From Deinococcus aestuarii (lineage in GTDB: Bacteria; Deinococcota; Deinococci; Deinococcales; Deinococcaceae): a stretch of 64,000 bases of DNA. Within the stretch, counting starts at the first letter, position 1. Each line of letters opens with the position of its first letter. The translations under genes were made by a program, and so were the position numbers. The DNA lies in contig NZ_JAHKSN010000002.1 of assembly GCF_018863415.1 (NCBI RefSeq), positions 124,001 to 188,000 of the forward strand. The letters are read 5' to 3'. The notes below the pieces were generated by a model. The model saw nothing but the letters and a program-made list of their open reading frames with translations. It searched no databases and was not told the DNA's origin. Below, in pieces: positions 46,254 through 60,047 of this stretch.

Positions 46254-47114
46254 CTAGCCCTTCATCCCCGTGAGCACGATTCCCTCGATGATCTGCCGCT
46301 GGAAGAAGGCAAACACCAGCAGCACCGGGATCACCGCCAGGCTGCTCGCCGCCATGATCAGCCCCCACTGGGTGCCCGCCTCCCCGTTGAAGAGCGCCGT
46401 GCCGACCGGCAGGGTGCGAAACTGGGGCTGCTGAATGACGATCAGCGGCCACAGGAAGGCGTTCCAGTTGCCCAGGAACGTGAAGATGGCGAGGCTCGCC
46501 AGCGCCGGGCGCACCAGGGGCAGGGCCACCCGCCAGAAGATGCCGAACTCGTGCATCCCGTCGATGCGGGCCGCCTCCAGCAGGTCGTCGGGGAGGCTCT
46601 CGAAAAACTGCCGCATCAGAAAGACCCCGAAGGCGCTGATCAGCCCTGGGAACATGATCGAGAAGTACGCGCCGGGCACCGACCGCGTGAGCCCCAGGTC
46701 GCTGACCCCCACGAACCAGGGGATGACGAGCATCTCGGTGGGGATCATCAGCGTGGAGAGGATCAGGATGAAGATCAGACTCTTGCCGGGAAAGTCGAAC
46801 TTGGCGAGCGTGTACCCGACCAGCGAGTCGAAGAACAGCACGCTGAGGGTCGTCACCGTGGCGACGAGCAGGCTGTTGCCGAACCACTGGAGAAACCTCG
46901 TCTCGGTGAGCACCTGCCGGTAGTTGTCCAGGGTGGGGTCGGCGGGGAGGAAGGCCAGGTTGAACAGCTCCTGAAAGCTTTTGAGGCTGGTGAGCAGCAT
47001 CCAGGCGAAGGGGAAGAGGGTGAGGATTACCCCCACGGTGAGGATCAGGTAGGCGAGCAGGGTGCGGGCATCCGTCCGCCTGCGCCCGGCGGGCAGGGGC
47101 GCGGTGACCGTCAC
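46254..47114 (-). CDS. Sugar ABC transporter permease (MalG-like)
   Basis: A 286-residue permease with six membrane segments and the EAA loop EAARIDGMHEFGIFWRVALPLVRPALASL, which contacts the ATPase. The C-terminus FFQRQIIEGIVLTGMKG is typical of the MalG branch (CUT1 family). The GTG start at 47114 overlaps the MalF-like gene's stop by 4 bp. No ATPase gene is in the cluster; a shared MsmX-type ATPase is usual for such systems. Confidence 0.92.
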   Translation of the reverse strand: MTVTAPLPAGRRRTDARTLLAYLILTVGVILTLFPFAWMLLTSLKSFQELFNLAFLPADPTLDNYRQVLTETRFLQWFGNSLLVATVTTLSVLFFDSLVGYTLAKFDFPGKSLIFILILSTLMIPTEMLVIPWFVGVSDLGLTRSVPGAYFSIMFPGLISAFGVFLMRQFFESLPDDLLEAARIDGMHEFGIFWRVALPLVRPALASLAIFTFLGNWNAFLWPLIVIQQPQFRTLPVGTALFNGEAGTQWGLIMAASSLAVIPVLLVFAFFQRQIIEGIVLTGMKG

Positions 47115-48055
47115 GCGTCGTACCTCCGGGTCAGGAAGCGCAACTGCAACAGGGTGATCAGGAGGATGATCAGGAAGAGCACCACCGTCACCGCCGAGGC
47201 GTAGCCCATCTGGTAACGCCCGAAGGCGAGCTGGTAGATGTACAGGGCGACCGTCATCGTGCTGCCCAGCGGCCCGCCCTGGTCGGTGAAGTTGAGGTTC
47301 ACCACCTGGGTGAACAGTTGCAGGTAGGCGATGGTCCCCGTCACCACGCTGAAGACGATGGTGGGGTTCAGCAGGGGCAGGGTGATCTTCCGGAACGCCT
47401 GCCCCCCGCTGGCCCCGTCGATCTCCGCCGCCTCGTAATACACGCGGGGAATGGCGGCGAGCCCCGCGAGGAACAGCACGACCTGAAAGCCCAGGTTCTG
47501 CCACACGACCAGCGCGGCGGTGGTGGGCAGCGCCTGCCCCGGCGAGGTCAGGAAGGGCTGTGCGGGCAGGTGCAGCCAGGTGAGGAAGGTGTTCACCGGC
47601 CCAAACTGCGGGCTGAACACCCACTGCCACACCCAGGCCGCCGCGACGATGGGCGTGACGTACGGCGCGAAGTACAGCGCCCGGTACAGGCCCCGCAGCG
47701 CCCGCACCCGCCCCAGCAGCAGGGCGATGCCCAGGCCCAGGGCGACCTGCACGGGCACGCCGATCAGGGTGTAGAGCGCGGTGTTGCGCAGGGCCTGGCC
47801 GAACCGCCCGTCCTCCAGCAGGGTGCGGTAGTTCTCCAGGCCCACGAAGGGCTGCTGCTCCCGGAGGATGTTCCAGTCGAAGAGGCTCAGGCGCAGGGAC
47901 ATCAGGGTCGGGATGAAGCGCACCACTAGGAAGAACAGCAGCGGCACCAGCAGGAAGGTGTAGGCGGTGCGGATCTGGTGGCGGCGCAGGCTGCCCGTGC
48001 GGGAGGGGGAACGGGCCGCCGTCCGCCCCCCCCGCAACTTACTTGTAGTAGCCAT
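47111..48055 (-). CDS. Sugar ABC transporter permease (MalF-like)
   Basis: A 314-residue permease with six membrane segments and the EAA loop EAAEIDGASGGQAFRKITLPLLNPTIVFS. It pairs with the downstream MalG-like protein to form the CUT1 channel. The ATG at 48055 overlaps the end of the solute-binding protein gene by 17 bp; a TTG at 48037 is an alternative start. The basic N-terminus (residues 1-27) is cytosolic. Confidence 0.92.
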   Translation of the reverse strand: MATTSKLRGGRTAARSPSRTGSLRRHQIRTAYTFLLVPLLFFLVVRFIPTLMSLRLSLFDWNILREQQPFVGLENYRTLLEDGRFGQALRNTALYTLIGVPVQVALGLGIALLLGRVRALRGLYRALYFAPYVTPIVAAAWVWQWVFSPQFGPVNTFLTWLHLPAQPFLTSPGQALPTTAALVVWQNLGFQVVLFLAGLAAIPRVYYEAAEIDGASGGQAFRKITLPLLNPTIVFSVVTGTIAYLQLFTQVVNLNFTDQGGPLGSTMTVALYIYQLAFGRYQMGYASAVTVVLFLIILLITLLQLRFLTRRYDA

Positions 48056-49286
48056 TCAGGATCTTCTGCTCGTCCGCCGCCGCCCGCTTCACGGCGCTGG
48101 CGGGGGTCGCGCCCTGCAAGATCACCGTATTGATCGCGTCCACCCAGGCCTTGCGCTGCCCGGCCTCGTCCACGAAGAGGGTCGAGTGCGCGAAGGGCAG
48201 GGCCTGCACGAAGGGGCCGTAGACGGGATCGCGCCGGAGCTGCTGGTCGTTCGACAGCTTCCGGCTCGCGGGAATCTCCCCGACCGACTGGAGCCAGGTG
48301 CGCTGGGTGTCCTCGCTGGTGAGGAACTTCAGGAACTTGACCGAGGCCGCCAGCTTGTCGCCCCGGGCGTTCTTGGTGATGCCGTTCACCCAGTAGGAGC
48401 CGAAGTTGCTGCGGACGTTGTTCCCCTTGAGGACCGGCAGCGGCACGACCCCCCAGTTGAACTTGGCCCCCTTCTGGATGGTGCTCACCGCGAAGGAGCC
48501 GTCTATGATCATGCCCACCTTTCCGGCGATGAAGGCGTCGCGGTACGAGTTGTTGCCCGGGAAGAAGTTGGGCGTGCCGAGCTTGTACTTCGTGAAGAGG
48601 TCGGTGTAAAAGCTCATGGCCTTCTGGCCCGCGTCGCTGTCGTAGGCGACCTGCCTGCCGTCCTTGCTGAAGGGCGAGCCGCCGAACTGCCGCACGAGGA
48701 CCTCGCGGACCACGTGGTAATCCTGCCCGTCGGGCTGGATGCCGAAGCCCAACGTGGTGAAGCGGGGCGGCGCCCCCTTGACCACCTTCTGCGCGGCGGC
48801 GATGAAGTCCTCCCAGGTGCGGGGGGGCGTCAGGACCCCGGACTGCCTCAGCAGGTCCTTGTTGTAGAACACCGCCAGGGTGCGCACCGACGTGGGCAGG
48901 GCGTAATACTGCCCGCCGATCTTGCTCGTCTGCACCATCGGCACAAAGGTCTTGTCCACCTGGGCCACCGGGAAGTCCCGCGCGGGCAGCGGCTGGAGGT
49001 ACCCGCTGTCCACGTACTGGGGCAGCCACCCGTAGAAGAGGTTCACCACGTCGGGACCCTGACCGGCGGGCACGCTGGAGGCGACCTTCTGGTTGTAGGC
49101 GTCGTAGGGGAAGGTCTCCTGCCGGATCTTGATGTCCGGGTTCTGCGCCTCGAACTTCGCGATGAGTTTGTTCATCGTGTCCACCTTGCTGGCGAAGTCG
49201 TACTGCCAGTAGGTGAGGGTGACGGGCGCGGCGGCGGCGGTGGGGACGGCGGCGAGGGTGAGGGCCAGGGTCAGGAACTTGCGCAT
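48039..49286 (-). CDS. Sugar ABC transporter solute-binding protein
   Basis: A 415-residue periplasmic protein. A signal peptide (KFLTLALTLAAVPTAAAA) precedes the mature start VTLTYWQYDF, and the SBP type 1 signature FEAQNPDIKIRQETFPYDAYNQKV...PDVVNLFYGWLPQYVDSGYL follows. GGAG lies 6 nt before the ATG at 49286. Aromatic residues are frequent (WQYDF, YGWLPQY), consistent with a carbohydrate ligand. It delivers the sugar to the two permeases encoded next. Confidence 0.93.
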   Translation of the reverse strand: MRKFLTLALTLAAVPTAAAAPVTLTYWQYDFASKVDTMNKLIAKFEAQNPDIKIRQETFPYDAYNQKVASSVPAGQGPDVVNLFYGWLPQYVDSGYLQPLPARDFPVAQVDKTFVPMVQTSKIGGQYYALPTSVRTLAVFYNKDLLRQSGVLTPPRTWEDFIAAAQKVVKGAPPRFTTLGFGIQPDGQDYHVVREVLVRQFGGSPFSKDGRQVAYDSDAGQKAMSFYTDLFTKYKLGTPNFFPGNNSYRDAFIAGKVGMIIDGSFAVSTIQKGAKFNWGVVPLPVLKGNNVRSNFGSYWVNGITKNARGDKLAASVKFLKFLTSEDTQRTWLQSVGEIPASRKLSNDQQLRRDPVYGPFVQALPFAHSTLFVDEAGQRKAWVDAINTVILQGATPASAVKRAAADEQKILNGYYK

Positions 49287-49312
49287 GGGGGGCTCCTTGG
49301 GGGAAAAAAGGC

Positions 49313-51541
49313 TTACTTGCCGAGGGTCACGCGGGGCCACAGGTAGGGCAGGGCCTGCTTGCCGCCCCAGGAGAACGCCGCCCAGGCCAGCCCGCTCTGG
49401 CTGATGTTGGCGCCGACCCGGGCGTCCGCCTGGTCGCCGTCGTACAGGACGAGGTTCAGGCCCAGGGGAACGCCCGGCTGCGGCTTGGAAGGCATGGTGG
49501 CCCAGGGAATCCGAAACTCGATGCTGTAGCCGCCCTCCGTCTTCCGGGACGCCACCTGCATACCGGGGGCCGTCTCCTCCATCACGCCCTGGTTGGCGTC
49601 CGCGTCCCGGAAGCCCCGCGCGCCGAAGCCCGCCGTGGTGCAGGGGAACGCGGCGGCCTGCAAGGTGGTGGAGGTGTCGCGGCTCTGCCCGCCCGGGTCG
49701 ACGGTGATCCCGATGGCGTCCGAGCGCAGTTGCGCCTTCACGTCGTCGGGGGCGATGTTGCAGGCGACGAGCTCGTCTTTGACGTTCAGGCCGACGTACA
49801 GGTACCCGTCGTCGTAGCCGAGCCGGAAGGCGGCGCTCGCGTCGGCGTCCGAGTCGGGTTTGGCGCGCCACCACAGGTCGGCGGGGCCGAAGCTGCCCTC
49901 CGCCCCGGCGGCGAGGTCCCCCAGGTCCCCGTCGATGCGGGGCGGCGTGGCGAGGCGGGGAATGGTCAGGCTGGGCAGCACGAACGCGTTCGCGGTGTCG
50001 GTGAAGCCGCCCGCCGTGACGCTGACGGGCAGTTGGGCGCTCTGCCGTCCAGCGGGCAGGGCGGCCGGGGTCGCCTGAAGCTGAACGGTGACGGCGGCGG
50101 TCTCCCCCGGGTTCACCCGGTACTCGGGCTGGCCGACCAGGGTCACGCCGTCCGGCAACTTCAGGTCGAGCGTGCCGCTGGCGACCGCCGCGCCGCGGTT
50201 CGTCACGTTCACGGTCACGGCGGTGGGCTGGCCCAGCACCAGGGGCAGGCGGGTGGGGAGGGTGCCGATCACCCAGTCGGTGCCGGTCTGGCGCGCGAAA
50301 GCCTGGTAGCCCGCCACGTCGAAGGTGGGGGCGAAGGTCGCCACGACGGGCGGGACGGGCCGCACGAAGGTGACGTTCCGCCCGGAGACGGCCTGCCCCG
50401 CCTGGGTGGCCGTGTACCGGACGGTGAGGCGGGTCCGCTCGGCCCTGGCGTCCTCGGGGGCCGTGACGCGCAGGGTGAAGGCCGCGCTCTCCCCGGGGGC
50501 GAGGGTGCGCGCGCCCGGCACGCCGGTGACGCGCCAGCCCCCCGGCGCGTCCAGGGCCAGCCGGACGCCGGTCATGGGCTGGGCGGTGGCGTTCGTCAGC
50601 GTGACCTGGACGGGTGCCGCCTGGCCCAGGCCGATGTCGTAGCTCGCGGGCCGGGCCTGGAGCCGCACGCCCAGGGGCGCGCCCACGCCGGGGGTCAGGG
50701 CTCCGGTCAGCAGGGAGGTTTCCTGCTCGGGGACCGGCACGCGGGAACCCACCAGCATGAAGCTCTCGGGGTTCGCGGCCTTCGCGGGCAGGGTGTTCGT
50801 GGCGTCCCAGCCCTGCGAGCGGTAGTTGAACTGCGCGACGCTCCTCAGGTCGGCGTAGCGGACGCGGGCGGTGCGGGACACCTCGTCGGTGGGGATCTTC
50901 ACCGTGGCGTCCTCGGCGCTGTTCGGGTAGTAGTACAGCTTCAGGGGGGTGAAGGGTTGCAGGCCTTCCCTGAGCTGCTCGGGGCAGGACGCGGCGTCCC
51001 CCGCACGGGTGTAGGCGAGGGTGGCGGCGCGCGCGGCCATCTGGTGCTGCCCGTGGGTGCCCGGCCCCGGCCACATGGTGACGATCACCTCGGGGCGGCG
51101 CACCCGCACCAGGCGCACCACGTCGCACACGAAGGCCTGACCGCCCCACATCCGCTCGGTCTCCTCGGCGGAGAGGGTGAAGTAGAAGTCCCGCAGCCCC
51201 AGGAAGTGCGGGGAGGTGACGCCCACCATGCCCAGAGAGCGGCGCTCCTCCTCCTCGCGGATCAGGCCGAGCGCCCGGCCCGTCTCGCGCCCGGTGGCGT
51301 TGCCGCCCCCCTCCCCGCCCGTGAGGGTGACGACCGTGGCCCGGTGGCCGCCGTCGAGCACGTAGCGGGCCAGCGTGGCCGTCACGCCGCCGTCGTCGTC
51401 CGGGTGGGCGCCGATGAACATCAGGTCCACGTCCATCAGGTCGAGGCCGCTCACCGTGCCGCCGTAGCTGCCCGGCCCCACCTGGGCGGCGGCCCCGCAG
51501 GCGAGCGCGGCGAGAAGGATGGCTCCCAGGCGTTTTACCAT
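49313..51541 (-). CDS. Exported PIG-L family deacetylase with carbohydrate-binding domains
   Basis: A 742-residue secreted enzyme. After a signal peptide comes a PIG-L/LmbE deacetylase domain (about 35-290): zinc ligands in GAHPDDD (His46, Asp49) and the later GQHQMAA His. Residues about 300-540 are two NEW3-type beta-sandwich domains (APVQVTLTNATAQPMTGV; TAVTVNVTNRGAAVASG), and about 560-742 a CBM9-like domain (PRIDGDLGDL...YLYVGLNVKDE). PIG-L enzymes remove acetyl groups from N-acetylglucosamine conjugates. The architecture suggests extracellular deacetylation of an amino-sugar polymer or glycoside whose products are imported by the adjacent ABC transporter. It overlaps the lyase gene by 7 bp. 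Confidence 0.87.
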   Translation of the reverse strand: MVKRLGAILLAALACGAAAQVGPGSYGGTVSGLDLMDVDLMFIGAHPDDDGGVTATLARYVLDGGHRATVVTLTGGEGGGNATGRETGRALGLIREEEERRSLGMVGVTSPHFLGLRDFYFTLSAEETERMWGGQAFVCDVVRLVRVRRPEVIVTMWPGPGTHGQHQMAARAATLAYTRAGDAASCPEQLREGLQPFTPLKLYYYPNSAEDATVKIPTDEVSRTARVRYADLRSVAQFNYRSQGWDATNTLPAKAANPESFMLVGSRVPVPEQETSLLTGALTPGVGAPLGVRLQARPASYDIGLGQAAPVQVTLTNATAQPMTGVRLALDAPGGWRVTGVPGARTLAPGESAAFTLRVTAPEDARAERTRLTVRYTATQAGQAVSGRNVTFVRPVPPVVATFAPTFDVAGYQAFARQTGTDWVIGTLPTRLPLVLGQPTAVTVNVTNRGAAVASGTLDLKLPDGVTLVGQPEYRVNPGETAAVTVQLQATPAALPAGRQSAQLPVSVTAGGFTDTANAFVLPSLTIPRLATPPRIDGDLGDLAAGAEGSFGPADLWWRAKPDSDADASAAFRLGYDDGYLYVGLNVKDELVACNIAPDDVKAQLRSDAIGITVDPGGQSRDTSTTLQAAAFPCTTAGFGARGFRDADANQGVMEETAPGMQVASRKTEGGYSIEFRIPWATMPSKPQPGVPLGLNLVLYDGDQADARVGANISQSGLAWAAFSWGGKQALPYLWPRVTLGK

Positions 51542-52947
51542 GCTGTTCCTCCCTCCAGACGCGTCCGGGCGTCTGCGAAGCGTTGCCGGGCGTGCCCGTG
51601 GTCGAGGGTGTCTGCCTCCAGCCGCGCGCGGGCGGCGGCGAGCGCCTCACGCATGACGGCGGGCGCGGGCCCCCCGAAGGTGGTGCGGCGGGCGATAAAG
51701 GCGGCGGGGTCGAGCGCGGCGGTGAGGTCACCGGCGGGCAGGGCCACGCCCAGGCCTTCCAGGTCGTGCCGGGTGAGAGAGGCGAGCGTGCGGCCTTCGG
51801 CGTGGAGCTCCTTGAGCAGTGCCCGGACCGATCCGTGCGCCTCCCGGAAGCCGCAGCCCTGGTGGCGCACGATGGCGTCGGCCAGCTCGGTGACGACCGA
51901 CTCGCCGCACTCGGCCTCCCGGCGCCAGGCCTCGCGGCCAATCCGCGGGTTGGTCAGGGCGACCGTGAGCAGCTCCACGCCCTCCCGGAACTCCTGCCAC
52001 ATGCTGTGCAAGGAGGGCTGCATGTCGGGCCCGGGGTCGTTGATGTCCCCGAAGGGCACGTTGTGTGCGCTGAGAATGACGCTCTGGGTCATGCCGATCG
52101 CCTTGCTGAACTTCGTGCGGGCGTGCTCCAGCGCGACCGGGTTGCGCTTTTGCGGCATGACGCTGCTGCCCTGCACCAGGCCGTCTTCGAGCGTGAGCAG
52201 GCCCCGCGAGGCCCACAGCAGCAGGTCGTGCACGGCGCGGGAGAGGGTGGTCGCCGCCACCGTGACCGTGGTCGCCAGGTCCACCTGCCAGTCGCTGGCG
52301 CTCACGGCGTCGTAGGTGTTCTCGACCGGGCGGTCGAAGGCGAGCAGCTCCGCCGTCCGCCCGCGGTCGATGGGAAAGCTGGTCCCGGCCAGGGCGACCG
52401 CCCCCATCGGGCTGAGGTTCACGTGCCCGAGCGCCGCGAACATCCGCCGGGTGTCGCGCGACAAGACGTTTTCCAAACCGGCCAGGTAATGCGCCAGGGT
52501 GGTGGGCTGGGCGGGCTGGTGGTGGGTGTAGGCGACCATCACCGTGTCCACCTCGCGCCCGGCGAGGTCGAGCAGGGTGCGGCGCAGGGCCAGCAGGCGC
52601 CGGGTGGCCCGCAACAGGCGCTCGCGGGCGCTGAGACGGTAGACCGTCATGTCGAGGTCGTTGCGGGAGAGCGCGGTGCGCACCGCGCCCGCCGCCTCCG
52701 GGTCCTCGCCCGCCAGGCGGCGGTCCACCATGAAGAACACGTCCTCGACCTGCGGGTCGTAGGGCGGGAAGGGCTCGCGGCGCACGGCCCGCAGTAAGGC
52801 CGCGGCCCGGCCCGCGTGGGGCACGCCCCGGGTGTCCAGCATCAGGGCGTGGGCCGTGAGGGCGTCGAAGAGGTGGGGCAGCAGGTGCTCGCGGGCGTAG
52901 GCGTAGTCGGGCTGCAAGACGGTGCGGAGGTAGGTGTCATGCCACAT
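51535..52947 (-). CDS. Argininosuccinate lyase-like enzyme
   Basis: A 470-residue member of the fumarase/aspartase superfamily. The signature GSSVMPQKRNP lies at about 260-270, and the THHQPAQP motif (about 141-148) corresponds to the argininosuccinate lyase THLQxAQP. The start at 52947 skips an upstream Cys/Arg-rich frame extension that is a shadow of the ROK gene. No arginine genes are near; the gene sits between a ROK regulator and a PIG-L deacetylase in a sugar-uptake operon. It may therefore release fumarate from an amino-sugar or amino-acid adduct rather than serve arginine synthesis. Confidence 0.82.
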   Translation of the reverse strand: MWHDTYLRTVLQPDYAYAREHLLPHLFDALTAHALMLDTRGVPHAGRAAALLRAVRREPFPPYDPQVEDVFFMVDRRLAGEDPEAAGAVRTALSRNDLDMTVYRLSARERLLRATRRLLALRRTLLDLAGREVDTVMVAYTHHQPAQPTTLAHYLAGLENVLSRDTRRMFAALGHVNLSPMGAVALAGTSFPIDRGRTAELLAFDRPVENTYDAVSASDWQVDLATTVTVAATTLSRAVHDLLLWASRGLLTLEDGLVQGSSVMPQKRNPVALEHARTKFSKAIGMTQSVILSAHNVPFGDINDPGPDMQPSLHSMWQEFREGVELLTVALTNPRIGREAWRREAECGESVVTELADAIVRHQGCGFREAHGSVRALLKELHAEGRTLASLTRHDLEGLGVALPAGDLTAALDPAAFIARRTTFGGPAPAVMREALAAARARLEADTLDHGHARQRFADARTRLEGGTAW

Positions 52948-53944
52948 GGGAGCGGGCTTCCTTCCCGTGCAGGGCGTCTTCCAGCAGGCGCTGTCGGCCC
53001 CACTGCCGGGCCAGCAGCGCCGCGCCCCGCAGCGGCATACCGGCCGCGTCCTGCGGCAGGGACAGCGCCACGCCCGGGAGCAGTTCCCGCAGCCGCGCGG
53101 CGAGGGTCGGGGCCTGGTCACCGATCAGGATCAGGCGCTCCAGGTCCAGGGCGGTGGACAGCCCCGCCAGGGCGTAGGCGGCGGCCTCGGTGCGCTCGGC
53201 CACCGGCAGCCGCTCGATGCACCTCGCGCCCTGCGCGGTGGGCCAGGGGGCCTGACCCAGCTCGCCGGCCCGGCCCTGCGGTCCGCGGTAGAGCTGGCCC
53301 TGCAACAGCAGCCCGACCCCCAGCCCGCTGGGCCGCTCGATCACCGTCGCCAGCGTCGAGCCATGCGCGGCCAGGGCCAGCGCCACCAGGTTCGCGTCGT
53401 TCTCGAAGCGGAGCTCGAGCCTCAGCTCCCGGGCGGCGGCGAGCACGGGCGAGGCGTCAAAGGACTCCAGCGCATTGGGTTCGCCCACGCGACCCCGGGC
53501 GTCTACCGGCGCCGGGACACCCAGCACGACCGTGCCCAGCGGCCCGAAGGGCGCCCGCGCGTGCACCTCGCGCAGCAGGGCGGCGGCGGCTTCCACCACG
53601 CCGCCTGGAGCGCTGGCCCGCCGGTAGGCCTGCTCGTGCCCGCCCGCCAGGGGCACCGCGTGTCCCTGCAAGCCGTGGGGTTGCAGGTCCAGGCCCAGCG
53701 CCGTGCCCACCGCCGGGCTGAGGCGGACGCCCTGGGGAACACGCCCGCTGCCGCCGGCCGGCTGGGCCCACAACTGCACCAACCCGCCTTCGAGCAGTTC
53801 CCGGACGACGGCGTTGACCGTGACCTTGGAGAGCCCGAGTTGCCCGGCCAGTTGCGGCCGCGTCAGTCCCTGGGTGTCGAGCAGCGCCCGCAACACCTGC
53901 TGCCGGTTGAGCCGTCGAAGGGTCTGTGGTTGCCCCATCCTCAC
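52937..53944 (-). CDS. ROK-family transcriptional regulator
   Basis: A 335-residue NagC/XylR-type regulator. An N-terminal winged helix ([45 protein letters not shown]) is joined to a ROK sugar-kinase-like domain ([25 protein letters not shown]). The zinc-binding Cys motif of ROK proteins is reduced to one Cys (ARCIERL), so the effector pocket may be altered. It starts with GTG 53944 or the ATG at 53938. It is the first gene of the operon and overlaps the lyase by 11 bp, so it is probably the local repressor responding to the imported sugar. Confidence 0.87.
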   Translation of the reverse strand: MRMGQPQTLRRLNRQQVLRALLDTQGLTRPQLAGQLGLSKVTVNAVVRELLEGGLVQLWAQPAGGSGRVPQGVRLSPAVGTALGLDLQPHGLQGHAVPLAGGHEQAYRRASAPGGVVEAAAALLREVHARAPFGPLGTVVLGVPAPVDARGRVGEPNALESFDASPVLAAARELRLELRFENDANLVALALAAHGSTLATVIERPSGLGVGLLLQGQLYRGPQGRAGELGQAPWPTAQGARCIERLPVAERTEAAAYALAGLSTALDLERLILIGDQAPTLAARLRELLPGVALSLPQDAAGMPLRGAALLARQWGRQRLLEDALHGKEARSHVA

Positions 53945-53947
53945 CCC

Positions 53948-53970
53948 ATTCGGAAACTTTCCTTACGAAT
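53948..53970 (-). promoter_or_regulatory. Putative ROK operator
   Basis: A perfect GGAAA-C-TTTCC palindrome (53952-53962) is flanked by ATTC and GAAT, only a few bases before the ROK gene start. ROK repressors use AT-rich palindromes of this size. The rest of the gap to 54357 (about 390 bp) is GC-rich with no ORF, RNA or repeat that I can identify. Confidence 0.45.
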
Positions 53971-54357
53971 TGGAGGCAGCCTAGCGCTCAGGGCGCGCCC
54001 CTGCAACTCCTGCCCATCCCCCCGCGAGGAGAGGAACGGCACGTGCCCAGGTGCCCCATTTCGGCCGAGCGGCCCCGCAGTTCGCCAGTGGTGTTCGGAG
54101 ACCCCGCCGCTTGGTCGGCGGATAGAGGGGCGGGCAAGGGCACAGAAGGCCGAGGCCGTGTGGGGATGGAGGCCGGCGAGGGAGGTCTTTCGGGGGCCAA
54201 GAGGAGCGGACCGGCGTCAGCAGGTCGCCCGCCGACCCGGCTGATGTGGCGCCGCTCCAAGTCGCCGTGGACGTCGCGTACGGCGCCGTTCCCGACTCTC
54301 CGTGGTCAGCGGGCCCGCGGACAGGGAGTTTCCGGCGCCGTCGTCAACGCGCCCGCC

Positions 54358-55710
<1,353 letters not shown>

Positions 55711-55759
55711 AGGGGGAGGCTAGCACGGGGGCTTGATGGGCTTGGTATAGCTTGCACGG

Positions 55760-56452
55760 ATGGATTTGCTCCTGATCCGCCACGCCCAATCCTTGAATAA
55801 TCACCTGACGGGAGCCCTGGATTATGCGGCAAGGCGGCAGGCAGACCCACCACTGACGGAGCTGGGGCAACGGCAGGCTTCACGGCTGGCGAGTTGGGCC
55901 ACCACCGACCCCTTCTCCCAACGCATCACGCATCTTTACACGAGCCTCATGACCCGTGCCGTGCAGACGGCTGCGCCGCTCGCCCAGGCGCTCGGATTAA
56001 ACGTTCACGGCCTCGTCGAGGCCTACGAGTGCGGTGGGCTGAGCAGCGGCCCGGACGGAGGCTTCACACCCGTTACGGGCCGCGATCACGGCTCGCTCCT
56101 GACGGACTGCCCGGTCCTCCTGTGGCCGGAGGAGATTCACGGTCAGGCCTGGGGGGGTGGATGCGAACCCTGGGACCATGCGGGCTTCGCCAAAAGGGCG
56201 GCGAGCGTGGGTCGTCACCTGCGTAAGGCTGCCGATGAAGCCGATGTAGTCGCCCTGATCACCCATCACGATTTCGCGCAGCACCTGATCGCGGAGCTGC
56301 TGGGCCTCCCTGCGCTGCCTGGCAAGGCGCTGACGTTCCGGCTGAACAACACCGCGACGGCATATCTCGAACTGAACGCTGATTCAGGCGCCCGAGTGGT
56401 GCACTGGATCAACCGCACCTGTCACCTGACGCCGGATCATCTGACGCTTTGA
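55760..56452 (+). CDS. Histidine phosphatase family protein
   Basis: A 230-residue phosphoglycerate-mutase-like protein. The phospho-His motif is [12 protein letters not shown], followed by [15 protein letters not shown], the Arg in [12 protein letters not shown], and the second His in ALITHHDF. All four active-site residues are present. Substrate unknown. TAGCTT (55748-55753) ends 6 nt before the ATG. It is divergent from ffh with a 49-bp gap. Codon use is slightly less GC-rich than that of its neighbours. Confidence 0.9.
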   Translation: MDLLLIRHAQSLNNHLTGALDYAARRQADPPLTELGQRQASRLASWATTDPFSQRITHLYTSLMTRAVQTAAPLAQALGLNVHGLVEAYECGGLSSGPDGGFTPVTGRDHGSLLTDCPVLLWPEEIHGQAWGGGCEPWDHAGFAKRAASVGRHLRKAADEADVVALITHHDFAQHLIAELLGLPALPGKALTFRLNNTATAYLELNADSGARVVHWINRTCHLTPDHLTL

Positions 56453-56514
56453 CCCTGCCCCTCCGCCCCGCTGCCACCTAACGCCCGTTAGCCTCCCCGC
56501 GCTAGACTCCCCGC

Positions 56515-57696
<1,182 letters not shown>

Positions 57697-57701
57697 GGCC
57701 C

Positions 57702-58015
<314 letters not shown>

Positions 58016-58019
<4 letters not shown>

Positions 58020-58485
58020 AGGCGAAAGGAACGCCGGACCTACGTTTGAAGGGGTTCCGGCTGTGGGTTCATGGCCGTGAGTTCCCAGACGCACAGGATT
58101 ACTGGACGGGTAATTGGTTGGTCATTTCTGCTGAATTGCACTCTGGGCATGGTCGGGCATGGGTGGAGCGTTCGGCCTGCTTAATGACTGCCGACCTTGC
58201 CCACTTTCTCAATAGAGTTGACCAAGAGGATAAGGACGGCGGCCCGTCACGCTGGGAATTGACTCTGGAAAACCCTTTGGAGCCAGAAGTGGCCTGTGCA
58301 TTCGCCAGGACAGACGCGGGCTTACGAGCTATTCTCACATTGACTGCCAACCCTACACATGAGCTGCATCGCGCTTGTTTGAACGTGTCGGAAACCGAGT
58401 GGCAGGATTTCAAGGCTCAACTACATGTTCTAGTTGAGCGTTATCCGGTCAGAGCCATTCCTGAAGAAATGCAAGGAGAACAACT

Positions 58486-58489
<4 letters not shown>
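58016..58489 (+). CDS. Hypothetical protein, possible WapI-like immunity protein
   Basis: A 157-residue protein that starts with GTG overlapping the YciI stop (GTGA). The motif [19 protein letters not shown] resembles the DxxxGNWL motif of WapI-like proteins paired with polymorphic toxins; the rest is beta strands then a C-terminal helix. No toxin gene is nearby. Its base composition is clearly lower in GC than the flanking genes (many ATT, AAT, TTG and AAA codons), which points to a recent insertion into the YciI-dehydrogenase operon. The family call is tentative. Confidence 0.55.
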
Positions 58490-59322
<833 letters not shown>

Positions 59323-59374
59323 CCCCCAGGGAAGGAGCGGGGCGGGCGCTATTCACGGCCCGCCTCGTCCCTAT

Positions 59375-59965
<591 letters not shown>

Positions 59966-60047
59966 GGGGGCAGCTTACTTCGCACTTGCCCCACGCGGGC
60001 GGCGCAAGTGCGTGCACAGGAAGCAGGGCGAACGGGTAGATTCAGGT

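Noticed and set aside
53971..54357. Possible gene in the 390-bp gap between the ROK gene and ffh
   Set aside because: Open frames exist, but all are Arg/Gly/Pro-rich without start signals or recognisable domains.
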